A stretch of DNA of 37,292 nt, from positions 1 through 37,292 of the IMG/VR virus record IMGVR_UViG_3300036828_000671. One strand, written 5' to 3'. Of the stretch, positions 23,204-31,869 are shown piece by piece. The notes below the pieces were generated by a model. That model searched no databases, had not been told where the DNA came from, and was given only the letters and a program-made list of their open reading frames with translations. How positions within the stretch are numbered: the first letter of the stretch is position 1; each line of letters begins with the position of its first letter. The DNA comes from a virus. The translations under genes were made by a program, and so were the position numbers.

Positions 23204-25245
23204 CCCCAACCGCCGGATGGGACGCGCAGGGAAACCCTGTTTCCCAGCCCGCAGCGCCCCCGCCCTCGCCCCAAGGATGGGACGCGCAGGGAAACCCTAT
23301 CTCCGCAGCGCCACCGCTGCCAGCGCGCCCGCAGCCCGCGCAGGATGCGATTGCCGGCAGCTATGCGCCGCAGGGCGGAGAGGGCGGATACAAGATGCAC
23401 GATCCGGCCGGCATCGTTCGCAACGTCGGTTATCACCAGATGCACAAGGCGCTGGATGATGGTTTCCGGTTTGTCGATAAGCCGACCCTGCAGCAATACG
23501 CGCGCGACCATGCCGCGGATCCACTGGACGAAAGCCGCGTGGATCAGTGGATAGACCAGCACCCCGTTCTTAGCTGGCCAGTGAAAGGAGTCATCGGCGC
23601 CGGCACTGAAGCTCTCAAGACATTGACCGCTTTTGACGCCACGCCGAAAACGCGCCTAGGAACTGATGTGCAACTGGCAGCGGCGACACCACCCAAAGGC
23701 ATACAGGAAGCAGGGGCCGGAGCCTTTGAAAATGCTATGGAACTTTACAACCCTGAAGGTTTGGGGAACCTGTTGGGCCGGGCAGGGCAAGCAATGACAG
23801 CCGTGGAAAAACTCAAGACGATGACGGGTCTTGGGCAAATCATTGAAAAAGTGCCCATGGTTGGGAAACTGCTGAAAATTGGCGAATCGGCCGCCAAGAT
23901 GGGAACCATGTCGGCCGGCCAGACTTTCGTCAAAACGGGCGGAGATACGCGCGCGGCGGGCATAGCCGGAGTGGTAGGCGCCCTCGCGGCACCTGTGATG
24001 CAAGGCGCAGGAGCCGCATGGAGCGCCGCCCGAACGATGCTCAACGCGCCAGGCGAGGCAGCGGCGGAGCTCGCCGCGGCCGCGGCGGCCAGAGAGACAA
24101 CGGCGGCGGAAAACGTAGCCGCGGCGCAACGGCAGGCGGAAGCCTCGCGCGAAGCGTATGCCGAGACGGCGCGCGGGGCGATCCGTCCGCATCTCGAAGA
24201 AACCAACGTGGCGCGCAACGTGCCCCAGCAGGAAGTGATGATGAACCAGCCAGGCGGTAAGCCCGCAGTACCTACCGGGCGCATGGCAGCCACAGCCACC
24301 GGCAAGCCGGCGCCGGCGCAGGTCGACATTGACCAGGTCCTGAAACAGACCCACGACTTTACCGGCGCCGCCGATCATCTGACCGCCATCAATGACGAAG
24401 CCTACAACCAATTCGACACTGCCACGGGTGGGCGCTTCCGCCAGCTCAATGGCGAAGTGGCCGCGGCTCAGAACGCCATGCGCAAAGGTGAACAGGGCGC
24501 CGCGCAGCTCTACAAGCAGAAGCTGGGTGAAATGGATCAGCTCATCGACTTGACCGGCGGAGAGCTGACGCCGGAGATGAAGGCCGCGGCTAAATCTGGA
24601 TTCCGCCAGAGTTACATGCTGCGCGACTTCGGCAACCTCTGGGACCGCAACCTGAATGGAGTACCAGGTGCCAGCCAGGCCAGCCAGGCGCAGCGCGGCA
24701 TCAACGGCAGAGGATTGCTCACGGATCTGCAGCGCGCGGTGAAGCTCTACGGCCGGCCGCAGGTAGAAGCCTCACTGGGACCGGGGCGACTGGAAAATTT
24801 GGAAGACATCGCGCAGCAAAATGTGACCGAAAAGCAGCGCGCGACATTCAATGTCGGAGTGCAGAACGTTGCGCAAGAACTGGCCAGACTTGAAAAGGAA
24901 GCGGCCAAGGTTGGGACCACGCAGCCGGAAAGACTTTCACCATGGGGCAAGCGCGCCCTGGTTATGACGGCGGGCGCAGGAGTGAGCCACCTCGCCGGAG
25001 GTTCGCCTTATCTGGGAGCGATCACCGCAGAAGGGATGTATGAATCTTCGCGGTTCGTACTCAACGCAATCAAGACCAATCCGAAAATTGCCAAAAATTT
25101 TCTGTTCGCGCTGCAGTCGGGCGCGACCGCGGAGCGATACGGCCCCTTTATCGCCACCATGATTCAAAAGGCCATGACCGACAGCAGCCTGCAGCAGCAA
25201 CAACAGGAGCAGCAACAACAGGAGCAGCAGGAGCAGCAACGATGA
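23191..25245 (+). CDS. large ejection-type virion protein with GWDAQGNP repeats and poly-Gln tail
   Basis: A 684-residue protein, GTG start inside the previous gene. The N-terminus has two copies of GWDAQGNP 20 residues apart; the DNA under them (23214-23237 and 23274-23297) is a near-identical direct repeat 60 bp apart. A globular part includes GYHQMHKALDDGFRFVDKP. The middle is Ala-rich and helical, with hydrophobic Gly/Ala segments (AAGIAGVVGALAAPVMQGAG) that could insert in membranes. The last 15 residues are nearly all Gln/Glu. Size, position and composition match a third, large ejection protein. No enzymatic motif is seen. Confidence 0.55.
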   Translation: MDPVTPTAGWDAQGNPVSQPAAPPPSPQGWDAQGNPISAAPPLPARPQPAQDAIAGSYAPQGGEGGYKMHDPAGIVRNVGYHQMHKALDDGFRFVDKPTLQQYARDHAADPLDESRVDQWIDQHPVLSWPVKGVIGAGTEALKTLTAFDATPKTRLGTDVQLAAATPPKGIQEAGAGAFENAMELYNPEGLGNLLGRAGQAMTAVEKLKTMTGLGQIIEKVPMVGKLLKIGESAAKMGTMSAGQTFVKTGGDTRAAGIAGVVGALAAPVMQGAGAAWSAARTMLNAPGEAAAELAAAAAARETTAAENVAAAQRQAEASREAYAETARGAIRPHLEETNVARNVPQQEVMMNQPGGKPAVPTGRMAATATGKPAPAQVDIDQVLKQTHDFTGAADHLTAINDEAYNQFDTATGGRFRQLNGEVAAAQNAMRKGEQGAAQLYKQKLGEMDQLIDLTGGELTPEMKAAAKSGFRQSYMLRDFGNLWDRNLNGVPGASQASQAQRGINGRGLLTDLQRAVKLYGRPQVEASLGPGRLENLEDIAQQNVTEKQRATFNVGVQNVAQELARLEKEAAKVGTTQPERLSPWGKRALVMTAGAGVSHLAGGSPYLGAITAEGMYESSRFVLNAIKTNPKIAKNFLFALQSGATAERYGPFIATMIQKAMTDSSLQQQQQEQQQQEQQEQQR

Positions 25246-26237
25246 CGGAACACTATGCAGACAAAGCCATCCGCCAGGCGGCGGAGGAAATTGACAAGGG
25301 CTATACCCCACCGCGGCCGGAAGGCGCCGAACAGATGGCCGGGTTGGGCCTGGCGCTCGGGCTCGGTACAAGCGGCGCCGCGGTCGGAGAAAAGCCGGCG
25401 CTTGAAGACTTCCGCTCGACGCATGACGAGATAGAAGACCTGGCCAACCATCCGCGCGTGATCGAAGCCATGGACCGAATGCGCCATGAAGTTGAAGAAA
25501 GCAAGGGCCACGAGCTGATCGAGAAAAACTGCGCGCTGCGCGAGCTGACCGAGGCCGCGGAGCACAAAAACCGCTGGGATGGACAAGGCCGATGGATGGG
25601 GCACGAGAACGAAGAAATGCGGTATGGAAAAATTCTGACCCCGCAGCAGTTCTATGACCAGCTCGGCAAGGTGACTGGCAAAGGCAAGCTGAAATTGAGT
25701 GAGCATGTAATGTTCCCCTACCAGGGCGCGCGCAGCGGGCTGAGCGGCATTTACATGCACAATCCGTTGTGGGATGGCGCCGCGGAGATGCACCGCGAAG
25801 GCGAACGCGAACAGGCGCTGCACATGGCCGATGAAGCGGAAAAGCTATTTAAGGAAGCGCAATCTCTTGACCGATTAGGGCGCAATGAGGAAGCACAGAA
25901 GAAGATGCGCGAGATAGCGGCGATGACGGCTGAAGCCCGCGAGAAGTACGACCGCGCGGCCACGGGCTCATCAGTTGCAGAGCCGGAATTCCTGCGTGTG
26001 GCCACGATCCAGTGGCCGTTGTCGACGGAGTGGATGATTCTTGAGTTCACCGAATGGGGAACGATTTGGAAGCCGAAATTTTACGGCTGGCGCACGGCGC
26101 TTTTAACCATGATCCGCTGCGGGGCGATCACTCCGACCGAGGCACACAAGGCTTTTCCCGTGGGATCTGGCGAAGCATCCGCATGGTATCTGCAGCAGAT
26201 TTTCGACTTCAATCTGCAGGGAGGAGTGATTCATTGA
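25242..26237 (+). CDS. hypothetical virion-module protein
   Basis: A 331-residue protein starting ATGA on the stop of the poly-Gln gene. Helical and charged from residue 1 to 245 (IEDLANHPRVIEAMDRMRHEV; AEKLFKEAQSLDRLGRNEEA), then a C-terminal part with many aromatic residues (STEWMILEFTEWGTIWKPKF, YLQQIFDFNLQGG). I do not recognise the family. It is probably part of the ejection or tail module by position. The end is coupled to groES. Confidence 0.5.
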   Translation: MTEHYADKAIRQAAEEIDKGYTPPRPEGAEQMAGLGLALGLGTSGAAVGEKPALEDFRSTHDEIEDLANHPRVIEAMDRMRHEVEESKGHELIEKNCALRELTEAAEHKNRWDGQGRWMGHENEEMRYGKILTPQQFYDQLGKVTGKGKLKLSEHVMFPYQGARSGLSGIYMHNPLWDGAAEMHREGEREQALHMADEAEKLFKEAQSLDRLGRNEEAQKKMREIAAMTAEAREKYDRAATGSSVAEPEFLRVATIQWPLSTEWMILEFTEWGTIWKPKFYGWRTALLTMIRCGAITPTEAHKAFPVGSGEASAWYLQQIFDFNLQGGVIH

Positions 26238-26635
26238 GCGATGACAAAGTTGTGCTCATTCAGGAACCGGCCGCACGGGTTTTTTATTCGAGTCTTGAAA
26301 GCGCGCTGGCCATCGACAAGCTGAAAAGCGCGCGCCGCGAAGCTCGGGCTTTTCATTGCATTCGCGATCAGATCCTGGTGCTGCCCGTGGATAAGGACGA
26401 GATGACCGATTCGGGAATCCTCTTTGTGCCCTCGACGGCGCAGGAGAGACAGAGCGAAGGCATTGTCATCGCCGCCGGCCGCGGGCGCATGGACGCCAAT
26501 AACATTTTCGTTCCTACCGAAGTGGAAGCCGGCGACCGTGTTCTATTCGGCAAGTACGCAGGAACGGAAATTGTGTTGCGAGGGAAAACCTGCAGGCTGA
26601 TGCGCGAGGAAGAAATTTTGGGAGTGATCCGTTGA
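26234..26635 (+). CDS. groES: phage-encoded GroES (Cpn10) co-chaperonin
   Basis: A 133-residue protein, TTG start (TTGA overlap) after GGGAGGAG with 7-bp spacing. GroES caps the GroEL ring so that a bound protein can fold. Residues 44-133 follow the Cpn10 pattern: RDQILVLPVDKDEMTDSGIL (mobile loop with the GIL contact to GroEL at 61-63), a GIVIAAGRGR turn, GDRVLFGKYAGTEIVL (101-115), and the closing REEEILGVI. Residues 1-40 are an extra N-terminal arm absent from host GroES. T4 gp31 and similar phage proteins do the same for capsid folding. No groEL is in the window, so it would use the host ring. Confidence 0.88.
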   Translation: MSDDKVVLIQEPAARVFYSSLESALAIDKLKSARREARAFHCIRDQILVLPVDKDEMTDSGILFVPSTAQERQSEGIVIAAGRGRMDANNIFVPTEVEAGDRVLFGKYAGTEIVLRGKTCRLMREEEILGVIR

Positions 26636-27114
26636 CGTTGAACGATGTACAACGCGCGTACCTGGCTTTATTCGCCGCCCGAGCTGCGGGCCACGGGGCG
26701 AGCCTCGAACAGATGAAAGCAGTGGCCTACTGCATCCGCAACCGGGTGAAAGCAGGATGGTGGGATGGGCAATGGTTGACGGTGATGGAACACGCCCACG
26801 AAATCGAAGCCAACACACCAGACCAGCCCTGGTATCTCGATCCGAGCAACCGCGCCCTGCAGCGCCTGGTAGCAGACATCGATGAAATCTATTATGGCGG
26901 CCGGCCGGCCGCGGGGGCGCGCGTGGAACAGATGCCGATGGTGGCACAAAGGTACGCGGCCGAGAGCGGCGATCTGGAGGAAGCGATAGGCAAGAGCGTC
27001 TATTGGGCCTGGCTGAATCGGCCGTTTACGGTCTGGTTCCGGCAAAACGTTCTGGAACAGGCACGCGATCATCCCAACCGGGCGCAGATGGGAATGATGG
27101 CGTTTTTCGAGTGA
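26632..27114 (+). CDS. SleB/cell-wall-hydrolase-like protein, probably degenerate
   Basis: A 160-residue protein, TTG start overlapping the groES stop. The segment EQMKAVAYCIRNRVKAGWWD followed by NRALQRLVADIDEIYYG resembles the hydrolase-2/SleB fold (QxAVAxVIxNRV), which cleaves peptidoglycan. The usual GEARGE region with the catalytic Glu is missing: the matching place reads ARAAGHGASLEQ. So it may be inactive, use another acid, or be a structural relative. As the only lysis-like candidate enzyme here, it deserves care. Confidence 0.45.
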   Translation: MTLNDVQRAYLALFAARAAGHGASLEQMKAVAYCIRNRVKAGWWDGQWLTVMEHAHEIEANTPDQPWYLDPSNRALQRLVADIDEIYYGGRPAAGARVEQMPMVAQRYAAESGDLEEAIGKSVYWAWLNRPFTVWFRQNVLEQARDHPNRAQMGMMAFFE

Positions 27115-27127
27115 GAGGGCCAAGCGA

Positions 27128-27715
27128 ATGCCGGCAACTCCGAACATCACGCTCACCGCAACGCTGGATGATCTGACCGGCGCCGCGGCCGGCTCAACCG
27201 CGAATCCGGCCAAGCTGCGCATCACGCTGTGCGGTTTCGGCCCTTCCCTTCCCTTGATTCAAGGCACCGCGATGCTGGCCAGGACAGGGCCATTTTCGGT
27301 TTATTCAAGCGGCGCGGCAATCTCTGTGCTGCTCTGGGGCAACGATCAAATTTCGCCATCGGGCACTTATTATTCGATTGAAATTCTAGACGGCGAAGAC
27401 AATGTGGTGCAATGCGGCGCCTATACGCTCACCGGAACTGGATCCCAAGATTTAAGCAGCATACCGCAGGTTCTTCCTCCCTATGGATTCTCGGCGGCGC
27501 TGCTTGGCTACCTACCCTGTGCGCTGGGCATCAATAATCATTCGTTCACCGCGCCAGGACCAGTGATCGCGCCGGCCTACAATGGCGTGCTGCTGCCACA
27601 AGGCATAGCCACGCCAACGCTCAGTTATACCCTCGATTCGACGGGAACGAAGATCACGCTGAATTTCGACATCGACCCATCGTGGGAGCGGATAGATGCC
27701 TTTTGCCTTGTCTAA
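27128..27715 (+). CDS. tail fibre/collar-like beta protein
   Basis: A 195-residue protein after GAGAGGG. All-beta look with strands of alternating hydrophobics (NITLTATLDDLTG, AKLRITLCGFGPSLP, GTYYSIEILDGEDNVVQCGAYTL). This N-terminal pattern is common at the base of phage tail fibres. The C-terminal 50 residues (YNGVLLPQG-TPTLSYTLD...LNFDI...RIDAFCLV) are repeated in the next gene. It is likely the attachment or adhesin part of the spike complex. Confidence 0.58.
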   Translation: MPATPNITLTATLDDLTGAAAGSTANPAKLRITLCGFGPSLPLIQGTAMLARTGPFSVYSSGAAISVLLWGNDQISPSGTYYSIEILDGEDNVVQCGAYTLTGTGSQDLSSIPQVLPPYGFSAALLGYLPCALGINNHSFTAPGPVIAPAYNGVLLPQGIATPTLSYTLDSTGTKITLNFDIDPSWERIDAFCLV

Positions 27716-27923
27716 ATTGCGTTATGCCCCTTGCACCGGCAATGTGCCAGGTTGGTACTACATCTCACCTGGGGCGGGGGTGCTGGCGGTGGCCTACAAC
27801 GGAATTCTCCTACCTCGCGGACAGGCGCAGCCGACCAACAGCTACACCGCAACCGGCAGCATAATCGCACTCAATTTCCGAACTCAATTGGGGGATCGAA
27901 TCGATGCGTTCACTTTCGGTTAA
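27696..27923 (+). CDS. small protein homologous to the C-terminus of the preceding one
   Basis: A 75-residue protein starting 20 bp inside the previous gene, after GGGAGCGGATAG. Residues 30-75 (YNGILLPRGQAQPTNSYTAT, IALNF, RIDAFTFG) match the end of the 27128 protein at most positions. It is thus a stand-alone copy of that domain, and probably a subunit of the same tail structure. It overlaps the next gene by 20 bp. Confidence 0.62.
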   Translation: MPFALSKLRYAPCTGNVPGWYYISPGAGVLAVAYNGILLPRGQAQPTNSYTATGSIIALNFRTQLGDRIDAFTFG

Positions 27924-30693
27924 AGCTCTGCTCTCTGTCTTCGTGCTGGTACTGGCCCTGCGCATCGAGGCGCAAACAAATCCTCACACGCAGATCCGCT
28001 GGCCGGCGAACTGCAACACCGCAAACATGGTCTACACCGATTCCGCAAATACCTGTATCGCGGCCGTGGTTGGGCCATTGGTTAATCCAAGCACGCAAAT
28101 CAACTGGCCTCCGAGCTGCAATGCGCCCAACATGGTCTACAACTTCGCCGCCAATTCATGCATTTCGACAGTGGTTGGAATCACCGCCGGGACTACCACC
28201 AATTTGCCGCCGGGTTCGCAGGCCACTGTGACCCAGACGGGAACTTATCCGAACTATGTTCTAAACTTCGGGATTCCCGCAGGCACACCAGGCGGTTCGC
28301 TGAGTTATCCGGGGGTCACGAGCGACAACAACAACGGCCTGGCGGCAGTAGGAGGATACAGCGGGAGCGGTGCGGGAACTTTCGGCGCTCTGATACAGGG
28401 CAACCGCGCGACGATTGGGGGGATGCCGCAGGGGGCTAGATTCTTTGGAGACTCGATCACCGCCGGCAACGGATCCACGGCATCGTGGATTGGATTCGCG
28501 CCAACGAGTATGGGCTACGCTTTCCGTTTAGAGAAAGCATTCGGCGGAGTCTTTACTAATGATGCCCAGGGCGGGAGGCAAGTGCTCGATCAGGCGGTTG
28601 TGATGGCCCAGTCCGTTGTGCCGCAACTATATGGCCCCACGGGAGTGCTGATGATTAACACCAACGACGCGGGGATTTATGCGGGTAATGTGGACCTGCA
28701 GACCGTGACCAAGCGCATCGACACTTTCACGCACAACTTTATGGCCATGCCGCAAGGATCGATTACCCCCGCGCAGGGATGCACTAAATCGGGCACGTGG
28801 ACAAATGATGATACTTTCGGCGCTGGAAACGCGGTATCTTCGACCACCAACGGGAACACGCTTTCCTGTTCGACTACTCCGCCGGCGGGGTCGCCCGGGG
28901 TGGTGCTGGCCTGTTACATCATTGCCGACGCGAATACGACTTCCACTTTTACACTCTCAATCGACGGCACCGCACGGGCTGATCCTTTTGAGTCAGGTAC
29001 GGTGTGGCATGGGAACGGCGACAATGGCGCCATCATCCTGGCCAACGGGGGGACTTCGGCGGGTCCGGTCTGTGCGCGATTTTCAGGATTAAGCACCGGC
29101 ACGGCGCACACCTTCCTCTGGACCGTGACCGGCACCACGGGCGCGTCAGCCAAGGTTGAACCGCTCATGCTCATGACTGTACCCGCACCTTCAATCAGCA
29201 ACCCAAACGCTATGATTCTCGGCTTCCCCTTTCCTAACGCCTCGACGACCAATTACACCTACAACGCGGTCTACTATGCGATCACGCAAACCATCGCGCA
29301 GCAGGCTGCCAGCGATGGGTTGAACGTCTATTGGATCGATACCCAGGCGGCCGAAGCGGCAAACACGCCTATCAGCCAGATTCTCGCCTCGCCCACGACT
29401 TCCGTTACGCCGGGCACCAGTGGGGGATGGGTTTCAGACAACACCAACGTATCGACCGGGGTAAGCGCAGTGTCGTACTTCCAGACCGGGATACCCCTGG
29501 TACCGGTGGCCGCCTCTCCCGCCTGCGGCCAGTACGCAGTGAACGGCAGCGGAACCTATACCCTTAATGCCTGCGACTTGAACAAGCCGTTGCGATATGT
29601 ATTCACGGCCAACTGCGGGGCGGGAACCAGCAACGCTGTATATGCGGCGCGATGCCTCACCGACACCCTTCACCCCAACAACATGGGCCACGCGCTGATC
29701 CTGTCCACGGCAGAATCGGCCCTGGCGAATTCAGGCTTACTCCTTCGCGGAGCATCCCCCGACCTAACCAGTTCGCCCAACGTGGCGCAGCCGCAGACGC
29801 CCAAAGATTGGGTGACAGACAACCAGTTAGGGCTAACTCAAGCGGGGTGGAATCCGGGCCGCGCGTGGGTCAAGAGTCTGGGCGGGGTCTGGGGAACTAC
29901 TTTCGTTAGCGGTATAGGGATCGTTCACATTGCCCCTTCGAACAGTGCTCATAGTGGGTGGTGTTACTACCCGAGCACAGTATCTATTCCCAAGACTTCT
30001 ACGGGCCTGACCTGTCCAGTGCAGATTGCTATAAATGGCGGTTTCTATGCGGGATTCTCTTCTGCTGGCAATGCCATGCTGTACGCAAGTCCAGGGGGCA
30101 GTCTGTATCTCGGTTTAGGCGGATTCGGTCTGGTCAATGTGTTTACCACCGCAGCCTGGACCCCCGTGACCAACGCCACTGCGGGAACTAACCAGAGTTC
30201 ACCGGCTCACATTATGCGCGCCTACACCTGGACGGGAACAGCATCCGCAACCGACGACTATATCTGGAAGAACACGACTTCTGCTGGCAACCAGAATACG
30301 GTTCTAGCTCTGACCCATAGCCTCAACGTCTGCGCGCCCGGCCCCTGTTCGTGGAGCGTCGATATTTCCGGTACGACCGGGATCAACAAGCTGGGCACCG
30401 TGGGGCCAGTGTCGATTACAGCGGCACAGACCACCGCTACTTGTTCAGTCTCAGGAACAGCCATCTTTTCTCAGCCCCAAACCGGGGCAACGGATAAAAA
30501 GGTGCTGATAAGCCTGCAAGCGTGCAACGGCACGGCGGGAGCCGGGTACACCTTCCCTGTTGCTTTTGTGCATACGCCGGGAATTTTCGCGTCGAGCACC
30601 GTCACCGCCGCGCTGGTAACGAGCCTGACCAACTCAGCCGTATTCATCACCGGAACCACCAGTACCGGCACTATCGTGCTTGAGGACTACTAA
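27904..30693 (+). CDS. tailspike/fibre with SGNH (GDSL) esterase domain and signal-peptide-like start
   Basis: A 929-residue protein. Residues 1-23 look like a signal peptide (SVKALLSVFVLVLALRIEA). Two 32-residue repeats with paired Cys follow (NPHTQIRWPANCN..., NPSTQINWPPSCN...; residues 26-92). The SGNH hydrolase blocks are visible: F-F-G182-D183-S184-ITAGN (nucleophile Ser), MINTN254-D255 (block III), and D587-TLH590-PNNMGH (catalytic Asp/His). A large beta insert (about residues 270-420) separates blocks III and V. The rest (620-929) is beta-rich. SGNH domains in phage spikes remove acetyl groups from capsule or O-antigen sugars. Catalytic residues are complete; the substrate is unknown. 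Confidence 0.75.
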   Translation: MRSLSVKALLSVFVLVLALRIEAQTNPHTQIRWPANCNTANMVYTDSANTCIAAVVGPLVNPSTQINWPPSCNAPNMVYNFAANSCISTVVGITAGTTTNLPPGSQATVTQTGTYPNYVLNFGIPAGTPGGSLSYPGVTSDNNNGLAAVGGYSGSGAGTFGALIQGNRATIGGMPQGARFFGDSITAGNGSTASWIGFAPTSMGYAFRLEKAFGGVFTNDAQGGRQVLDQAVVMAQSVVPQLYGPTGVLMINTNDAGIYAGNVDLQTVTKRIDTFTHNFMAMPQGSITPAQGCTKSGTWTNDDTFGAGNAVSSTTNGNTLSCSTTPPAGSPGVVLACYIIADANTTSTFTLSIDGTARADPFESGTVWHGNGDNGAIILANGGTSAGPVCARFSGLSTGTAHTFLWTVTGTTGASAKVEPLMLMTVPAPSISNPNAMILGFPFPNASTTNYTYNAVYYAITQTIAQQAASDGLNVYWIDTQAAEAANTPISQILASPTTSVTPGTSGGWVSDNTNVSTGVSAVSYFQTGIPLVPVAASPACGQYAVNGSGTYTLNACDLNKPLRYVFTANCGAGTSNAVYAARCLTDTLHPNNMGHALILSTAESALANSGLLLRGASPDLTSSPNVAQPQTPKDWVTDNQLGLTQAGWNPGRAWVKSLGGVWGTTFVSGIGIVHIAPSNSAHSGWCYYPSTVSIPKTSTGLTCPVQIAINGGFYAGFSSAGNAMLYASPGGSLYLGLGGFGLVNVFTTAAWTPVTNATAGTNQSSPAHIMRAYTWTGTASATDDYIWKNTTSAGNQNTVLALTHSLNVCAPGPCSWSVDISGTTGINKLGTVGPVSITAAQTTATCSVSGTAIFSQPQTGATDKKVLISLQACNGTAGAGYTFPVAFVHTPGIFASSTVTAALVTSLTNSAVFITGTTSTGTIVLEDY

Positions 30694-30714
30694 AAAAAGG
30701 GAGGGAATTTCAAA

Positions 30715-31590
30715 ATGGCGGAGCCAGTCTTCTACATCGAACGCGATTTATTTGCCAACAGTGCCGATTGGATCAGCAACAAGAGCGATAGCATCAACAA
30801 ACCTCCCAGCGATTATTTCGAAGCCTCCATGACGCCGGCCGGCCCGATGCTGATAACCAACGGATCCCTGCAGGCGTGGGGCGGGGCTCTCGTCAGTCGC
30901 AAGCGAGGCGTGCCCTCGAATAATGGGAAGCTGCTCAACTGGCTGGCTTATCGACTGAAATTTCGCTTCCCTGCCTCGACCGCCAAGAACGTGGCCCGGC
31001 ATGAGCTGGACTGGAAGGTTTGCGTTAAGACGAGGCCGAACGCCAACACAAAGATTCGCAACGTCGCCAATTTTTCGACCCAGTGGAATGCGGATACCGG
31101 GCAGTTTCAAATCGACCTGGACCCGCCGGCCTGGGTCGACACCGGCTTTATTGTTTCCGAGATTACGCCCGATGTGTGGCACACCCTGGAGTATCGTTTC
31201 TGGTTCGACGATGTGGCCCTGACCTTCTCTGTGCTCTCGATCCAGTATGACGATCAGCTCTACATGATCCCCGAGGAATTGCAGAATGTGCTGATGCAAA
31301 ACACGAACTGGGAAGAGGTAGCTTCGGCACAGAATCAGAACGAAGTCTATGCGGCCAGGTCAACAACGGCGATCGAGTACTGCGATGGAATCCTGGCGTG
31401 GAGCGATCAGAGAATCACGATGATCCCGCCCGAAAGCCTGCTGCGCAGAGGCGAGGAACGAGAATACTGGTGGCCGCGGCAACTGAAAGGGACACAGGTG
31501 CTGATAGGGGGCACGTTTGATCCATTTGGCAATGATTCAGATTGCGACGGCAGAAGGGAAAGCGCAGCCGACACCAGGCGGGCGGAATGA
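30715..31590 (+). CDS. tail-associated protein with lectin-like (concanavalin-type) beta fold
   Basis: A 291-residue protein after GGGAGG (spacing 8). Strands such as LAYRLKFRFPA, HELDWKVCVKTRP, VWHTLEYRFWF and ALTFSVLSIQYDDQLYMIP follow the order of a jelly-roll or concanavalin-like carbohydrate-binding domain (residues 20-190). A short C-terminal region is charged. It directly follows the esterase spike and likely binds the same surface sugar. The assignment is by fold-like pattern only. Confidence 0.5.
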   Translation: MAEPVFYIERDLFANSADWISNKSDSINKPPSDYFEASMTPAGPMLITNGSLQAWGGALVSRKRGVPSNNGKLLNWLAYRLKFRFPASTAKNVARHELDWKVCVKTRPNANTKIRNVANFSTQWNADTGQFQIDLDPPAWVDTGFIVSEITPDVWHTLEYRFWFDDVALTFSVLSIQYDDQLYMIPEELQNVLMQNTNWEEVASAQNQNEVYAARSTTAIEYCDGILAWSDQRITMIPPESLLRRGEEREYWWPRQLKGTQVLIGGTFDPFGNDSDCDGRRESAADTRRAE

Positions 31591-31868
31591 ATATCAAGGA
31601 ATGGCTGAAATCGGCTGCGGTAGCCATCGGCGGCGGTGCCGCGGCTTCTATCTCGGCCGTGATTATGGATCCTACCAAGTTCAACTTGTCCAACGGGCTC
31701 AAGGATGAAGCCCTCATCGCGCTGCAGGGGGCACTGGTGGGCCTGGCGGCGCTTTTCGTTCGCTCTCCGCTAGGCTCATCATTAGCCAGAGCCCTGGCCG
31801 ATGCCAAGAGGCAGGCAGAGGAAGATAAGGCGACGATTGAAAAGCTCAAGGCCGATTCTAAGAAGTAA
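31587..31868 (+). CDS. holin-like small membrane protein
   Basis: A 93-residue protein starting ATGA on the previous stop; the frame is open from 31542 but only the ATG at 31587 makes sense. Two hydrophobic helices (about residues 8-27, AAVAIGGGAAASISAVI, and 42-58, ALIALQGALVGLAALFV) are followed by a charged coiled-coil tail (AKRQAEEDKATIEKLKADSKK). Two helices with a charged cytoplasmic end is a class II holin layout. Being last in the late operon fits lysis. It could also be another small membrane protein. Confidence 0.55.
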   Translation: MNIKEWLKSAAVAIGGGAAASISAVIMDPTKFNLSNGLKDEALIALQGALVGLAALFVRSPLGSSLARALADAKRQAEEDKATIEKLKADSKK

Positions 31869-31869
31869 T

